The notes under the pieces were generated by a model that was not told where the DNA came from, did not search any database, and saw only the letters and a program-made list of their open reading frames with translations. Below are positions 13,198 through 19,843 of a stretch of 19,843 bases of DNA, in pieces; position 1 is the stretch's first letter, and each line of letters starts with the position of its first letter. The stretch covers positions 1-19,843 of the forward strand of contig DAIORV010000031.1 of the NCBI GenBank assembly GCA_036752825.1, read 5' to 3'. This stretch comes from UBA5177 sp002413265. Lineage in GTDB: Bacteria; Chloroflexota; UBA5177. Position numbers and translations under genes: made by a program.

Positions 13198-13974
13198 CTA
13201 CCCAAACCGCCCGGTGATGTAGTCTTCAGTTCTCTTGTCCTTTGGAGTGCTGAAGATGGTTTTCGTGTCCGCGTACTCGATTAGCTCGCCGACGAAGTCC
13301 TCACCGGCCAGCATGAACGCCGTGAAATCCGCTATGCGAGCTGCCTGCTGCATGTTGTGAGTAACAATGATCACGGTGTACTCCTCCTTGAGGTCGTTCA
13401 TGAGCTCTTCGATCTTGTAAGAGGCGATGGGGTCGAGAGCTGACGTGGGTTCGTCGAGGAGCACGACTCCAGGCTCCATGGCGAGAGCGCGAGCAATACA
13501 GATGCGCTGCTGCTGGCCGCCCGACAGCCCGGTCGCGGGCTCTTTGAGCCGGTCTTTGACCTCGTGCCAGAGTGCCGCCCGGCGCAGGCTGCGTTCCACC
13601 AGTGCGTCGAGCTCTTTCTTGTTGCGCGTCTTGCCTGAGAGCCTCGGGCCAGCCGCCACGTTGTCATAGATCGACATTGTTGGGAACGGATTGGGTCGCT
13701 GGAAGACCATCCCGGTTTGGGCACGGACCTTCACGGGGTCGACTCCCCGGCTGTAGACGTTCTGATCTCCGACCCACATGTCGCCACCGACCCGCGCTGC
13801 GGGGATGACCTCATGCATGCGATTGATGCATCGAAGAAAGGTGGATTTTCCGCAGCCGGACGGACCGATGAGAGCGGTGACCTTGTTCGGCTTCATCTCC
13901 AGGTTCATGTCTCGTATAGCTAGCTTTTTGCCGTACCAGGCCGAAATATCCTCTGCGCGGACGGTGGCTCCCAT
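13198..13974 (-). CDS. pstB: PstB, phosphate ABC transporter ATP-binding protein
   Basis: This is the ATPase subunit that powers phosphate import through PstA and PstC. All motifs are intact in 258 residues: Walker A GPSGCGKST (37-45), the Q-loop FQRPNPFP (91-98), signature LSGGQQQR (150-157), Walker B VVLLDEP (170-176) and the H-loop His in VTHNMQQAARIAD. The RPNPFP and CINRM wording is specific to PstB. It starts 22 bases after pstA and is followed within 3 bases by the response-regulator gene. Confidence 0.97.
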   Translation of the reverse strand: MGATVRAEDISAWYGKKLAIRDMNLEMKPNKVTALIGPSGCGKSTFLRCINRMHEVIPAARVGGDMWVGDQNVYSRGVDPVKVRAQTGMVFQRPNPFPTMSIYDNVAAGPRLSGKTRNKKELDALVERSLRRAALWHEVKDRLKEPATGLSGGQQQRICIARALAMEPGVVLLDEPTSALDPIASYKIEELMNDLKEEYTVIIVTHNMQQAARIADFTAFMLAGEDFVGELIEYADTKTIFSTPKDKRTEDYITGRFG

Positions 13975-13996
13975 GGTTTCGATAGCTCTCCTTGGC

Positions 13997-14848
13997 CTAC
14001 CCGGTTCCGACGCGCGCGGTCAGTCGGAGGGTGAGCAGCCGGGCGATCAAGTTCAAAATGACAATGATGGCGAAAAGGACGAAGGCTCCGGCCCATGCTT
14101 GCCGGTGAAGATCCTCTGACGGGGAGGTCGCGTACTTCCAAATCTCGAGGGGAAGTGCGCCGACGGCGTTGCTGGGGGCGAAGCTCAGATTGGGGTTTCC
14201 AAAGGCCGTGAACAGCAGGGGCGCGGTTTCTCCGGCCACGCGAGCTATGCCAAGCATGACCGCGGTGACTATGCCGTTGGCGGCGGCAGGGAGGATAATT
14301 CGGGCCATGGCTTGCCACTCGGGCAAACCCAGCGCGAGCGCCGCCTCCCGGATCGAGGTCGGCACCAGCTTAATGGTCTCCTCCGTCGCTCGGGTCACGG
14401 TAGGAAACATCAATAGGCCCAGGGCAGCGCCGCCCGAATATGCGGAGAAGTGGCCGGTCGGGATGACGACCAGGGCGTAGGCCACTACTCCGGCCACGAT
14501 CGACGGAGTGCCGGCCACGACATCGGTAAAGAACCGCACGGTGTTGGCAAAGCGGTAGTTTGTCGATCTGGACAGGTAGATGCCGCTGAGAATGCCGATC
14601 GGCAGCCCGACGCACGACGCGAGCAGAATGAGATACCCCGTACCCTCGATGTCGTTCAGCATGCCGCCGCCGGATTCGCCGTATGGAGCCGGCAGGTGAG
14701 TAAAGAAGTTGAGGTTCAGCGAGGTGCCGCCCTGCCCGAGCACGTAGGCAAGCATTGCGCCGAGCGGCAGGATGGCCAGCATCACGCACAGAAGCGCCAA
14801 ACCCGAGCCGAAGTAGTTGACCAGCTTGCGAGCTCTGTATCTACGCAT
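13997..14848 (-). CDS. pstA: PstA, phosphate ABC transporter permease
   Basis: The 283-residue membrane permease has about six helices. The EAA-type cytoplasmic loop that docks PstB is seen as REAALALGLPEWQAMARIILP, and the family segment VRFFTDVVAGTPSIVAGVVAY is present. The periplasmic loop carries the family pattern FFTHLPAPYGESGGGMLNDIEGT. ATG 14848 shares its A with the pstC stop (TGATG), and GTG 14851 directly before it is an alternative that adds one residue. Either way pstC and pstA are translationally coupled. Confidence 0.95.
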   Translation of the reverse strand: MRRYRARKLVNYFGSGLALLCVMLAILPLGAMLAYVLGQGGTSLNLNFFTHLPAPYGESGGGMLNDIEGTGYLILLASCVGLPIGILSGIYLSRSTNYRFANTVRFFTDVVAGTPSIVAGVVAYALVVIPTGHFSAYSGGAALGLLMFPTVTRATEETIKLVPTSIREAALALGLPEWQAMARIILPAAANGIVTAVMLGIARVAGETAPLLFTAFGNPNLSFAPSNAVGALPLEIWKYATSPSEDLHRQAWAGAFVLFAIIVILNLIARLLTLRLTARVGTG

Positions 14849-15963
14849 CACGATCCCGCCACCCGAGTCACGCGCCAGACGAGCAGCCGGGCAATTGCGT
14901 TCAGGATGATGGTGACGATCATCAGGATCAGAGCGAGCTCGATCAGTGCCGATAGGTAGGTCTCGCCGGTCGCCTCCGTGAACTGATTCACGATGGTCGC
15001 CGGCATGGTCGTGCCGAAATTGAAGAGTGAGAGATTGAAGCTCTGCGTGTTGCCGATGACCATTTGCACCGCCATGGTTTCGCCAACGGCCCTGCCCAGC
15101 GCCAGCACGATGGCTCCGATAATGCCGCTTCTCGCGTAAGGAACTACCACCTTCCAGGTGGTCTCCCAGCGAGTCGCGCCGAGCGCGAGCATGGCGTCAC
15201 GCTGGCTGTTCGGGACAGCCAGCATGACGTCTCGGGAGATCGAGGCGATGGTCGGAAGAATCATGATCGACAGAATCAGGGACGCGGTGAATACGCCCAA
15301 ACCGATGGGATATCCGCTGAAGAACGGAGTGTTCCCAAAGTGATCGATGAGTGGCGGCTGGATGTGGTCTCGAACCAATGGAACCAGCACGATGAGCGCC
15401 CACAATCCGTACACGATGCTGGGTACAGCGGCCAGAAGCTCGACCACAAAACCCAGACTCGTTCGAACCCGTCTCGGCGCCATCTCGACCAGGAAGATCG
15501 CGACCATCACGCCGATCGGCGCGGCGAGCAGCAGTGCCAGAAGGGACGTGTAAACGGTCCCCAGAATGGCCGGAGCCGCGCCAAAGACGTTGTGAACCGG
15601 GTCCCAGGTCGAGGTGTAAAGGAACGACAGGCCGTAAAGCTGAATGGTCACTCGGCTCTGCCACGCCAGCGTCGCGATCATGACGGCAATCACAGCCAGG
15701 ATCAGCCCGGCGAAAGCAGCGGTCAGCCAGCTGAAGAGTCGATCACCCACGTTAAAGGAGCGGGCCGGTGGGTGCGGCTCGCGCAACGGTTGGCGGATTT
15801 CAGCCGGCCACGCTGCAATAGAACCGGCCGGCGACACGGCTAGCGAGCGATCGCGACCAATCGTTACGGCATGTGTCCGAGGGACTTCCGTGGCGGTGTG
15901 CGGATCGGTGGTATCGCGCACTTCCTCAGCCGAGGGGACCGTCCCAGCCGCGTCGGGTTCCAT
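14848..15963 (-). CDS. pstC: PstC, phosphate ABC transporter permease with a long N-terminal tail
   Basis: The 371-residue permease contains the family core from about residue 71: the helix LFSWLTAAFAGLILAVIAV, ELLAAVPSIVYGLWAL, the EAA-type loop RDAMLALGATRWETTWKVV, and the motif GRAVGETMAVQMVIGN. It pairs with PstA to form the channel. The first 70 residues are hydrophilic, rich in Pro, Ala, Thr and Glu, and longer than usual; they look disordered and cytoplasmic. ATG 15963 is supported by GGAG 5 bases upstream, so the extension appears real. It is the first gene of the pst operon and lies 71 bases from a four-repeat Pho box. Confidence 0.93.
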   Translation of the reverse strand: MEPDAAGTVPSAEEVRDTTDPHTATEVPRTHAVTIGRDRSLAVSPAGSIAAWPAEIRQPLREPHPPARSFNVGDRLFSWLTAAFAGLILAVIAVMIATLAWQSRVTIQLYGLSFLYTSTWDPVHNVFGAAPAILGTVYTSLLALLLAAPIGVMVAIFLVEMAPRRVRTSLGFVVELLAAVPSIVYGLWALIVLVPLVRDHIQPPLIDHFGNTPFFSGYPIGLGVFTASLILSIMILPTIASISRDVMLAVPNSQRDAMLALGATRWETTWKVVVPYARSGIIGAIVLALGRAVGETMAVQMVIGNTQSFNLSLFNFGTTMPATIVNQFTEATGETYLSALIELALILMIVTIILNAIARLLVWRVTRVAGS

Positions 15964-16022
15964 GGCTCTCCGTTCGCCGTTTCGGGCTCACTTCATCCCG
16001 GTAGACAAGAAGGGCGCCCTCA

Positions 16023-16028
16023 AGTATG
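16023..16028 (-). promoter_or_regulatory. Candidate -10 of the pstC operon
   Basis: On the minus strand CATACT lies a few bases after the last repeat of the minus-facing Pho box. That is the geometry of PhoB-type promoters, in which the box replaces the -35. Confidence 0.4.
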
Positions 16029-16034
16029 GGGAGA

Positions 16035-16078
16035 GACATGTTTCCAAAATGTTACGTGCTTGTGAGCGGACTGTTACG
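16035..16078 (-). promoter_or_regulatory. Pho box facing pstC: four 11-bp direct repeats
   Basis: Read on the minus strand, four consecutive 11-base units occupy exactly 44 bases. Their cores, at the same position in each unit, are TAACA, TCACA, TAACA and AAACA. The 11-base period is that of PhoB/PhoP-type direct-repeat operators. The array mirrors the plus-strand one at 16118-16161. Confidence 0.7.
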
Positions 16079-16117
16079 ACATTCCGCGCGAAAAAGTCCG
16101 TGGCAACCTCCTGCCGC

Positions 16118-16161
16118 AGTAACAAGGCCTTAACTCGGCTGTAACAGCGCTGAAACATCTC
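16118..16161 (+). promoter_or_regulatory. Pho box facing pstS: four 11-bp direct repeats
   Basis: Four consecutive 11-base units have cores TAACA, TAACT, TAACA and AAACA; three of the four end in GC. The final AAACA unit occupies the same position as in the minus-facing array. A weak -10 (GAAAAT, about 16167-16172) follows, and pstS starts 55 bases after the array. Confidence 0.7.
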
Positions 16162-16216
16162 GTCTCGAAAATGGGGTGCACGAGGACGAGAAGGTTTTTT
16201 GAAAGGAGCCCTTGAC

Positions 16217-17263
16217 TTGTACAAACGAATCCTTGCCTCAGGTGCCCTGGCGGTTCTGTGCGCGGCCTCCCTAATGACTGCCTCGCAGGCCACCCCTGCA
16301 CGAGCAAGCGTCAGTCTAACGGGGGCCGGTTCCAGCTTCGATTTCCCGTTTTTCGACAAGGCATTCAGCGTCTATCAGAGCTCGCACTCGGTGTCCATCA
16401 ACTACCAGCCCATAGGGAGCGGGGCCGGCATTCAGCAGTTCACAGCCAAGACCGTGGACTTCGGTGCTAGCGACGTGCCGATGAACCCGGTCTCGGAGCT
16501 TCCCGCGGCGGTCAAGGCCGGCGGCGCTGTCCTGCAGATCCCGGTTGCTCTTGGTGGCGTGTCGGTCGCCTATAACGTTCCAGGAGTCAAGACGGGCCTG
16601 CATCTCAACGGAACCGTGCTGGCTAAGATTTTCCTTGGAACCATCAGTAAGTGGAACGACCGGGCAATCAAGGCCTTGAACAAGAAGGTAAGCCTGCCCG
16701 ATACCCAGATCACCGTCGTTCACCGCTCCGATGGAAGCGGAACGAGCTACATCTTCACTGACTATCTCAGCAAGGTCAGCGATCAGTGGCGCGGCCTTGC
16801 CGGCACCGGCAAGCTGCCGAACTGGCCAACCGGTATCGGGGAGAAGGGGAACCCCGGAGTCGCCGACTTGATTCGTTCGACACCCGGCACCATCGGATAC
16901 GTCGAGCTCGCCTACGTCATCCAGACCCACATGCACCAAGCGATGCTGGAGAACCGGAAGCACAACTTCCTGGTGCCCAATCTAAAGACGGTTGCGGCCG
17001 CTGCCGCCTCCTTCCCGAAGGTCACCTCCGAGAAGTTCAGCATCGTCAACGGCTCAGGCAAAAATGCCTATCCAATCGCCGGCTACTCCTGGGCGCTGGT
17101 ATTCAAGCACCAGACCGACAGTACCAAGGGGAAGGCGTTGGTAAATCTCATGAAGTGGACGGTCACGACCGGCCAGAAATACGCAAAGAACCTGCAGTAC
17201 GTGCCGCTTCCCTCCGGTGTGCAGAAGCTGGGCACTTCACTCCTGAAAACCGCAACGTTCTAA
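16217..17263 (+). CDS. pstS: PstS, periplasmic/extracellular phosphate-binding protein
   Basis: PstS captures phosphate outside the membrane and delivers it to PstCA. The 348-residue product begins with a Sec signal peptide (basic YKR, hydrophobic stretch, likely cut after ARA at residue 30). The mature protein shows the phosphate-binding pattern: GAGSSF (36-41), GSGAGIQQF, DFGASDVPM and HRSDGSGTSYIFTDYL. The only Cys in the signal region (residue 15) is in LAVLC, not a proper lipobox, so it does not look like a lipoprotein. TTG 16217 was chosen because AGGAG lies 8 bases upstream; the TTG at 16199 lies before that ribosome binding site. It is divergent from the pstC operon across paired Pho boxes. 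Confidence 0.95.
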   Translation: MYKRILASGALAVLCAASLMTASQATPARASVSLTGAGSSFDFPFFDKAFSVYQSSHSVSINYQPIGSGAGIQQFTAKTVDFGASDVPMNPVSELPAAVKAGGAVLQIPVALGGVSVAYNVPGVKTGLHLNGTVLAKIFLGTISKWNDRAIKALNKKVSLPDTQITVVHRSDGSGTSYIFTDYLSKVSDQWRGLAGTGKLPNWPTGIGEKGNPGVADLIRSTPGTIGYVELAYVIQTHMHQAMLENRKHNFLVPNLKTVAAAAASFPKVTSEKFSIVNGSGKNAYPIAGYSWALVFKHQTDSTKGKALVNLMKWTVTTGQKYAKNLQYVPLPSGVQKLGTSLLKTATF

Positions 17264-17275
17264 ATACCCCTCACC

Positions 17276-17320
17276 TGATCCCCTCTTCCGCCTACCGGGA
17301 AGAGGGGATCAGTTCTTTAA
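17276..17320 (+). terminator. Strong intrinsic terminator after pstS
   Basis: A perfect 14-bp stem (17276-17289 with 17298-17311; the 5' arm begins TGATCCCCTCTTCC) with an 8-base loop is followed by GTTCTTT. The T tract is short but the stem is very strong. It separates the abundantly expressed pstS from the downstream two-component genes. Confidence 0.8.
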
Positions 17321-17374
17321 AGCGGGCGATGCGGAGGGACGAAACGCGTGTAGCATGTGGGCGGGAGGAAAGGT

Positions 17375-18094
17375 GTGTCTACGATCCTGGTCGTCGAGGA
17401 CGACCCCACTCTGAGCGAGACCCTCGCCTATAACCTTCGTGCCGAGGAGCATGTTCCAGTCCTCGCCGCGGACGCGCCCTCGGCCATTCGTCTCGCACGG
17501 GAGCGCCCGCCTGACCTTGTGCTCCTCGACCTCATGCTTCCCGGCGGAAGTGGATTGGAAGTTCTGAAGGATCTGCGCAGCTTCAGCTCGGCGCCGGTCA
17601 TTATCCTGACTGCTCGGGACGATGACCTCGACCGTGTCCTCGGGCTGGAGATTGGGGCCGATGACTACATGACGAAGCCTTTCAGCCTGCGAGTCCTGCT
17701 CGCACGCATCAAGGCCAATTTGCGACGAGTCGAGCTCGACCGTTTGGGCCAAGGCACGCAGGTGCTCCGACATGGTCCCGTCAACGTCGACGTGGGAAGC
17801 AGGACCGTCTACGTGGGTTCGCACACGGTGACGCTGCAGCCCAAGGAGTTTGACCTGCTGGTCCATCTCCTTCGTAATCCTGCACGAGTTCTGACGCGCG
17901 AGCAGATCCTGCATTCGGTGTGGGGCCACGAATTCGTCGGAGAGCGGACGGTCGATGTCCACGTACGGAGACTTCGAGCGAAGCTGGAAGCCGCGGGAGC
18001 ATCCAACCCAGTCCGAACCGTTCACGGCGTTGGCTACGCTCTGGGTTCGGACCGCGACTCCGTGGAGGAAAGAGTGGTCGAGCCCGTTTCATGA
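17375..18094 (+). CDS. phoP: PhoP/PhoB-like response regulator
   Basis: The 239-residue OmpR-class regulator has a receiver with Asp9, Asp10, phospho-acceptor Asp52 (VLLDLMLPGGSG), Thr79 and Lys101, and a winged-helix domain ending TVDVHVRRLRAKLE and VRTVHGVGYALG. GTG 17375 has GGGAGG 6 bases upstream. It overlaps the kinase gene by ATGA. Its N-terminus (TLSETLAYNLRAEEH) is strikingly like that of the regulator in the pst operon (TLAETLAYNLKSEGY), pointing to an old duplication. Assignment to phosphate control rests on the gene context beside pstS. Confidence 0.92.
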   Translation: MSTILVVEDDPTLSETLAYNLRAEEHVPVLAADAPSAIRLARERPPDLVLLDLMLPGGSGLEVLKDLRSFSSAPVIILTARDDDLDRVLGLEIGADDYMTKPFSLRVLLARIKANLRRVELDRLGQGTQVLRHGPVNVDVGSRTVYVGSHTVTLQPKEFDLLVHLLRNPARVLTREQILHSVWGHEFVGERTVDVHVRRLRAKLEAAGASNPVRTVHGVGYALGSDRDSVEERVVEPVS

Positions 18095-19206
18095 GCGAAG
18101 CAGCGAGCCGAAAGGAAGAGCGCTTTCCCTGGCATGCGATGAACCTCGAGCGCGCTCTTTCGAGCGGTTCGGAAACGGAGGATGTCGGGCTCGAAAAGCT
18201 GTTCGAGCAGTTCGCGGATGCCGATCATCGGGGCTTGATGCTGGTCGGCGACCGACGACGAATCCTGGCGATGAACCCGGCTGCTCGGAGCCTCGTCGCT
18301 TATGACGGCCCTCTGCCCCGACCGGCTGCCGAAATTTCTCACGACGTCGAGCTCGAATTTGCAGTTGGCGATGCCATCCACGACCGCCATCCGGTCTGGC
18401 ATGAATCCTATGCGCCAGGACCGGACCGATTGCTGAGCTTCCACCTGGTTCCGATCATGTCTTCGAGCGGCGAGCCGTTGCTGGTGGCCGTTACCGTGGA
18501 GGACGTCACGCGGCTGAGGCATCTCGAGACCGTCCGACGTGACTTTGTCGCCAACGTCTCTCATGAGCTTCGGACGCCCATCGCGTCTATCAATCTGCTG
18601 GTTGAGACCCTGCAGCGAGGCGCGCTGAACGATCCGGACGCGGCTCTGCAGTTTTTACATCGCATCGAAGTCGAGACGCAGGCGATGGCCCATCTGGTCG
18701 AGGAGCTCTTGGAGCTCTCTCGCCTGGAGACGGGAGCACTCACGCTCGACGTTGCGTGCACCGATCTCGAACAGCTGATTCGAGACGTGCTTGCAAGGCT
18801 GGCGCCAACCGCGGAAGAGAAGGATGTATCTCTCATGGCCGACATCCGGCATGAGCTTCCGAATGTGCGTGCGGATCGCAAGCGCATCGAGCAGGTGCTG
18901 ATGAACCTGGTTCACAACGGCATCAAATTCACGCCGGCCGGGGGTCGGGTCACCGTCCGAGCCGTCAGGCAGGGCCTGGCCGTGTCGGTAGACGTCGTCG
19001 ACACCGGGATCGGGATGGATGCCGATCAGGCAGCCAGGATCTTTGAGCGCTTTTACAAGCTGGACAAGGGACGGAACCGCAGTGGAGGGTCCGGACTCGG
19101 TCTAGCGATTTCGAAGCACCTTTTGGAGCTGCACAGGAGTGGCCTTCAAGTCGTGAGCGAGGCTGGCCGAGGGTCGAAGTTTTCCTTTTCGCTGCCGGTC
19201 GAATAG
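18091..19206 (+). CDS. phoR: PhoR-like sensor histidine kinase without membrane helices
   Basis: The 371-residue kinase has an N-terminal PAS-like domain (about residues 36-140: GLMLVGDRRRILAMNPAA... ending VAVTVEDVTRLRHLE). It then has HisKA with phospho-acceptor His158 in VANVSHELRTPIASI, and an ATPase domain with the N-box NLVHNGIKFTP (272-282), G1 DTGIG (304-308) and G2 GGSGLGLAI (332-340). The catalytic part is PhoR-type. Unlike most PhoR proteins it has no hydrophobic helix, so it should be cytoplasmic and probably reads phosphate state through the PAS domain or through PhoU/PstB. It is coupled to the upstream regulator by ATGA overlap and stops 3 bases from a convergent gene. Confidence 0.9.
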   Translation: MSEAASRKEERFPWHAMNLERALSSGSETEDVGLEKLFEQFADADHRGLMLVGDRRRILAMNPAARSLVAYDGPLPRPAAEISHDVELEFAVGDAIHDRHPVWHESYAPGPDRLLSFHLVPIMSSSGEPLLVAVTVEDVTRLRHLETVRRDFVANVSHELRTPIASINLLVETLQRGALNDPDAALQFLHRIEVETQAMAHLVEELLELSRLETGALTLDVACTDLEQLIRDVLARLAPTAEEKDVSLMADIRHELPNVRADRKRIEQVLMNLVHNGIKFTPAGGRVTVRAVRQGLAVSVDVVDTGIGMDADQAARIFERFYKLDKGRNRSGGSGLGLAISKHLLELHRSGLQVVSEAGRGSKFSFSLPVE

Positions 19207-19209
19207 CGC

Positions 19210-19680
19210 CTACGCGGCCGAGCTTCGCGCTCTGCGGACGGCTCGTTTCACCAGAACATGATCGTGTGCCGCGCTGATCACGTACACCACGCCAAGGATG
19301 GTTAAGGCGAGAATGACCGCGTCGACGCTCGTTCTCCCCTGCTTGGCCCAATACACGTCTTTCACATAGAGCCACAGTGCAAATTCGTCGAGCGTCAAAG
19401 CAGCGCCGACCCCGTAGAGAACCGCCATTGCCAGCCTGAGGCGTTTGCGACTCCAGAAAGCGATGCCGACGTTGCCGGCGATCAGGACCGAAATGATGCC
19501 TGGGACCATGTGATGGATGTGAACTGGGCCGTGCTGGTCGGGCAGAATGTTCGCCTTCTGTAGATGAGTGACCGTGCGGATGAAGGCAAAGGTAAGGATG
19601 AAGCTGACGAGGATGAACAGCCGCTCTCGAAGGTTGCGGTCCTTGATGCGGACGTACGTGGAACGAAGGAAGTCTGACAC
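19210..19680 (-). CDS. Conserved-looking four-helix integral membrane protein of unknown function
   Basis: I cannot name a family with confidence. The 156 residues contain four membrane helices: RLFILVSFILTFAFIRTV, HHMVPGIISVLIAGNVGIAFW, LAMAVLYGVGAALTLDEFALWL and AVILALTILGVVYVISAA. The HIHHMVPG and LDEFALWL stretches place His, Asp and Glu inside or next to the membrane, which hints at a metal site or an enzyme. GTG 19680 was chosen because the upstream part of the frame runs antisense to the divergent MFS gene. TATACT lies only 6 bases before it, so the mRNA may be leaderless. There is no Shine-Dalgarno sequence. Confidence 0.7.
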   Translation of the reverse strand: MSDFLRSTYVRIKDRNLRERLFILVSFILTFAFIRTVTHLQKANILPDQHGPVHIHHMVPGIISVLIAGNVGIAFWSRKRLRLAMAVLYGVGAALTLDEFALWLYVKDVYWAKQGRTSVDAVILALTILGVVYVISAAHDHVLVKRAVRRARSSAA

Positions 19681-19843
19681 GTGCGGAGTATAGCCCCTGA
19701 GTCCGCGGAGGATTTTCGCGTCCGTCTGCTGTTGCTTTGGCTCGGTGGGGTGGCGCTTCGCATGACGGTTCTGGCCGTGCCGCCCCTCTTGCCGCGGATC
19801 CACCGTGACCTCGCTCTGAGCGAGACGGCCGTGGGAGCGCTGT
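19681..19843 (+). CDS. MFS transporter, CynX/NimT-like, N-terminal part (runs off the window)
   Basis: The frame is open to the end of the window and reads a first membrane helix LLLLWLGGVALRMTVLAVPP followed by LLPRIHRDLALSETAVGAL. This matches the start of MFS carriers of the cyanate/nitroimidazole (CynX/NimT) group, where a loop of the form D-L-x-L-S follows helix 1. GTG 19681 is the first start in frame and abuts the GTG of the divergent gene at 19680, so one of the two starts may be further in; TTG 19732 is another option. Only 54 codons are visible. Confidence 0.6.
   Translation, partial: MRSIAPESAEDFRVRLLLLWLGGVALRMTVLAVPPLLPRIHRDLALSETAVGAL

Noticed and set aside
15064..15843. A 259-codon plus-strand frame opposite pstC
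   Set aside because: It is highly charged, lacks any family motif and lies entirely opposite a clear PstC sequence; typical antisense frame in high-GC DNA.

Overview
The window is about 19.8 kb of high-GC bacterial chromosome. Genes are tightly packed, GTG and TTG starts are frequent, and many neighbours overlap by a few bases. Coenzyme F420 genes, a PspA protein, CapA, a cytoplasmic PhoR-like kinase and a freestanding FtsZ/ParA pair suggest an actinobacterium-like or Chloroflexota/Dormibacterota-like soil lineage. That placement is inferred from gene content only. No tRNA, rRNA, insertion sequence or CRISPR array was seen.

Layout. 1-760: an orphan membrane-anchored sensor-like fragment (minus). 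757-2899: a translationally coupled F420 operon (FbiB-C-like reductase, cofD, cofC). 3037-4090: an unusual locus on the minus strand, made of a candidate promoter, two tandem copies of a structured leader RNA each followed by its own intrinsic-terminator-like hairpin, and three small genes. These genes encode peptides of 55, 54 and 40 residues built from 9-residue Trp/Glu/His repeats. 4172-5434: a divergent MFS exporter. 5445-9188: on the minus strand, a membrane HD-GYP protein, then a parA-ftsZ-DUF402 cluster. 9328-10062: pspA, divergent from parA. 10066-10458: a degenerate LspA-like membrane protein. 10615-11775: a CapA-family protein. 11805-18094 and on to 19206: a complete phosphate regulon, with pstC-pstA-pstB-response regulator-phoU on the minus strand, divergent pstS with a strong terminator, and a phoP/phoR-like two-component pair. 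19210-19680: a four-helix membrane protein. 19681-end: the start of another MFS transporter.

How the parts work together. The phosphate genes form one control unit: PstS binds phosphate, PstCAB imports it, PhoU and the two-component proteins adjust expression, and both sides of the pstC/pstS gap carry four 11-bp direct repeats that look like back-to-back Pho boxes. The F420 genes make and reduce the F420-0 precursor; the FO synthase and the glutamyl ligase must lie elsewhere.

The part I cannot match to any system I know is 3037-4090. Two RNA copies share loop and 3' motifs but have different, still complementary, hairpin stems. Each precedes a hairpin with a T tract, and the second sits directly before the ribosome binding site of the first repeat-peptide gene. 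This looks like tandem transcription attenuation controlling a family of repeat peptides of unknown function.
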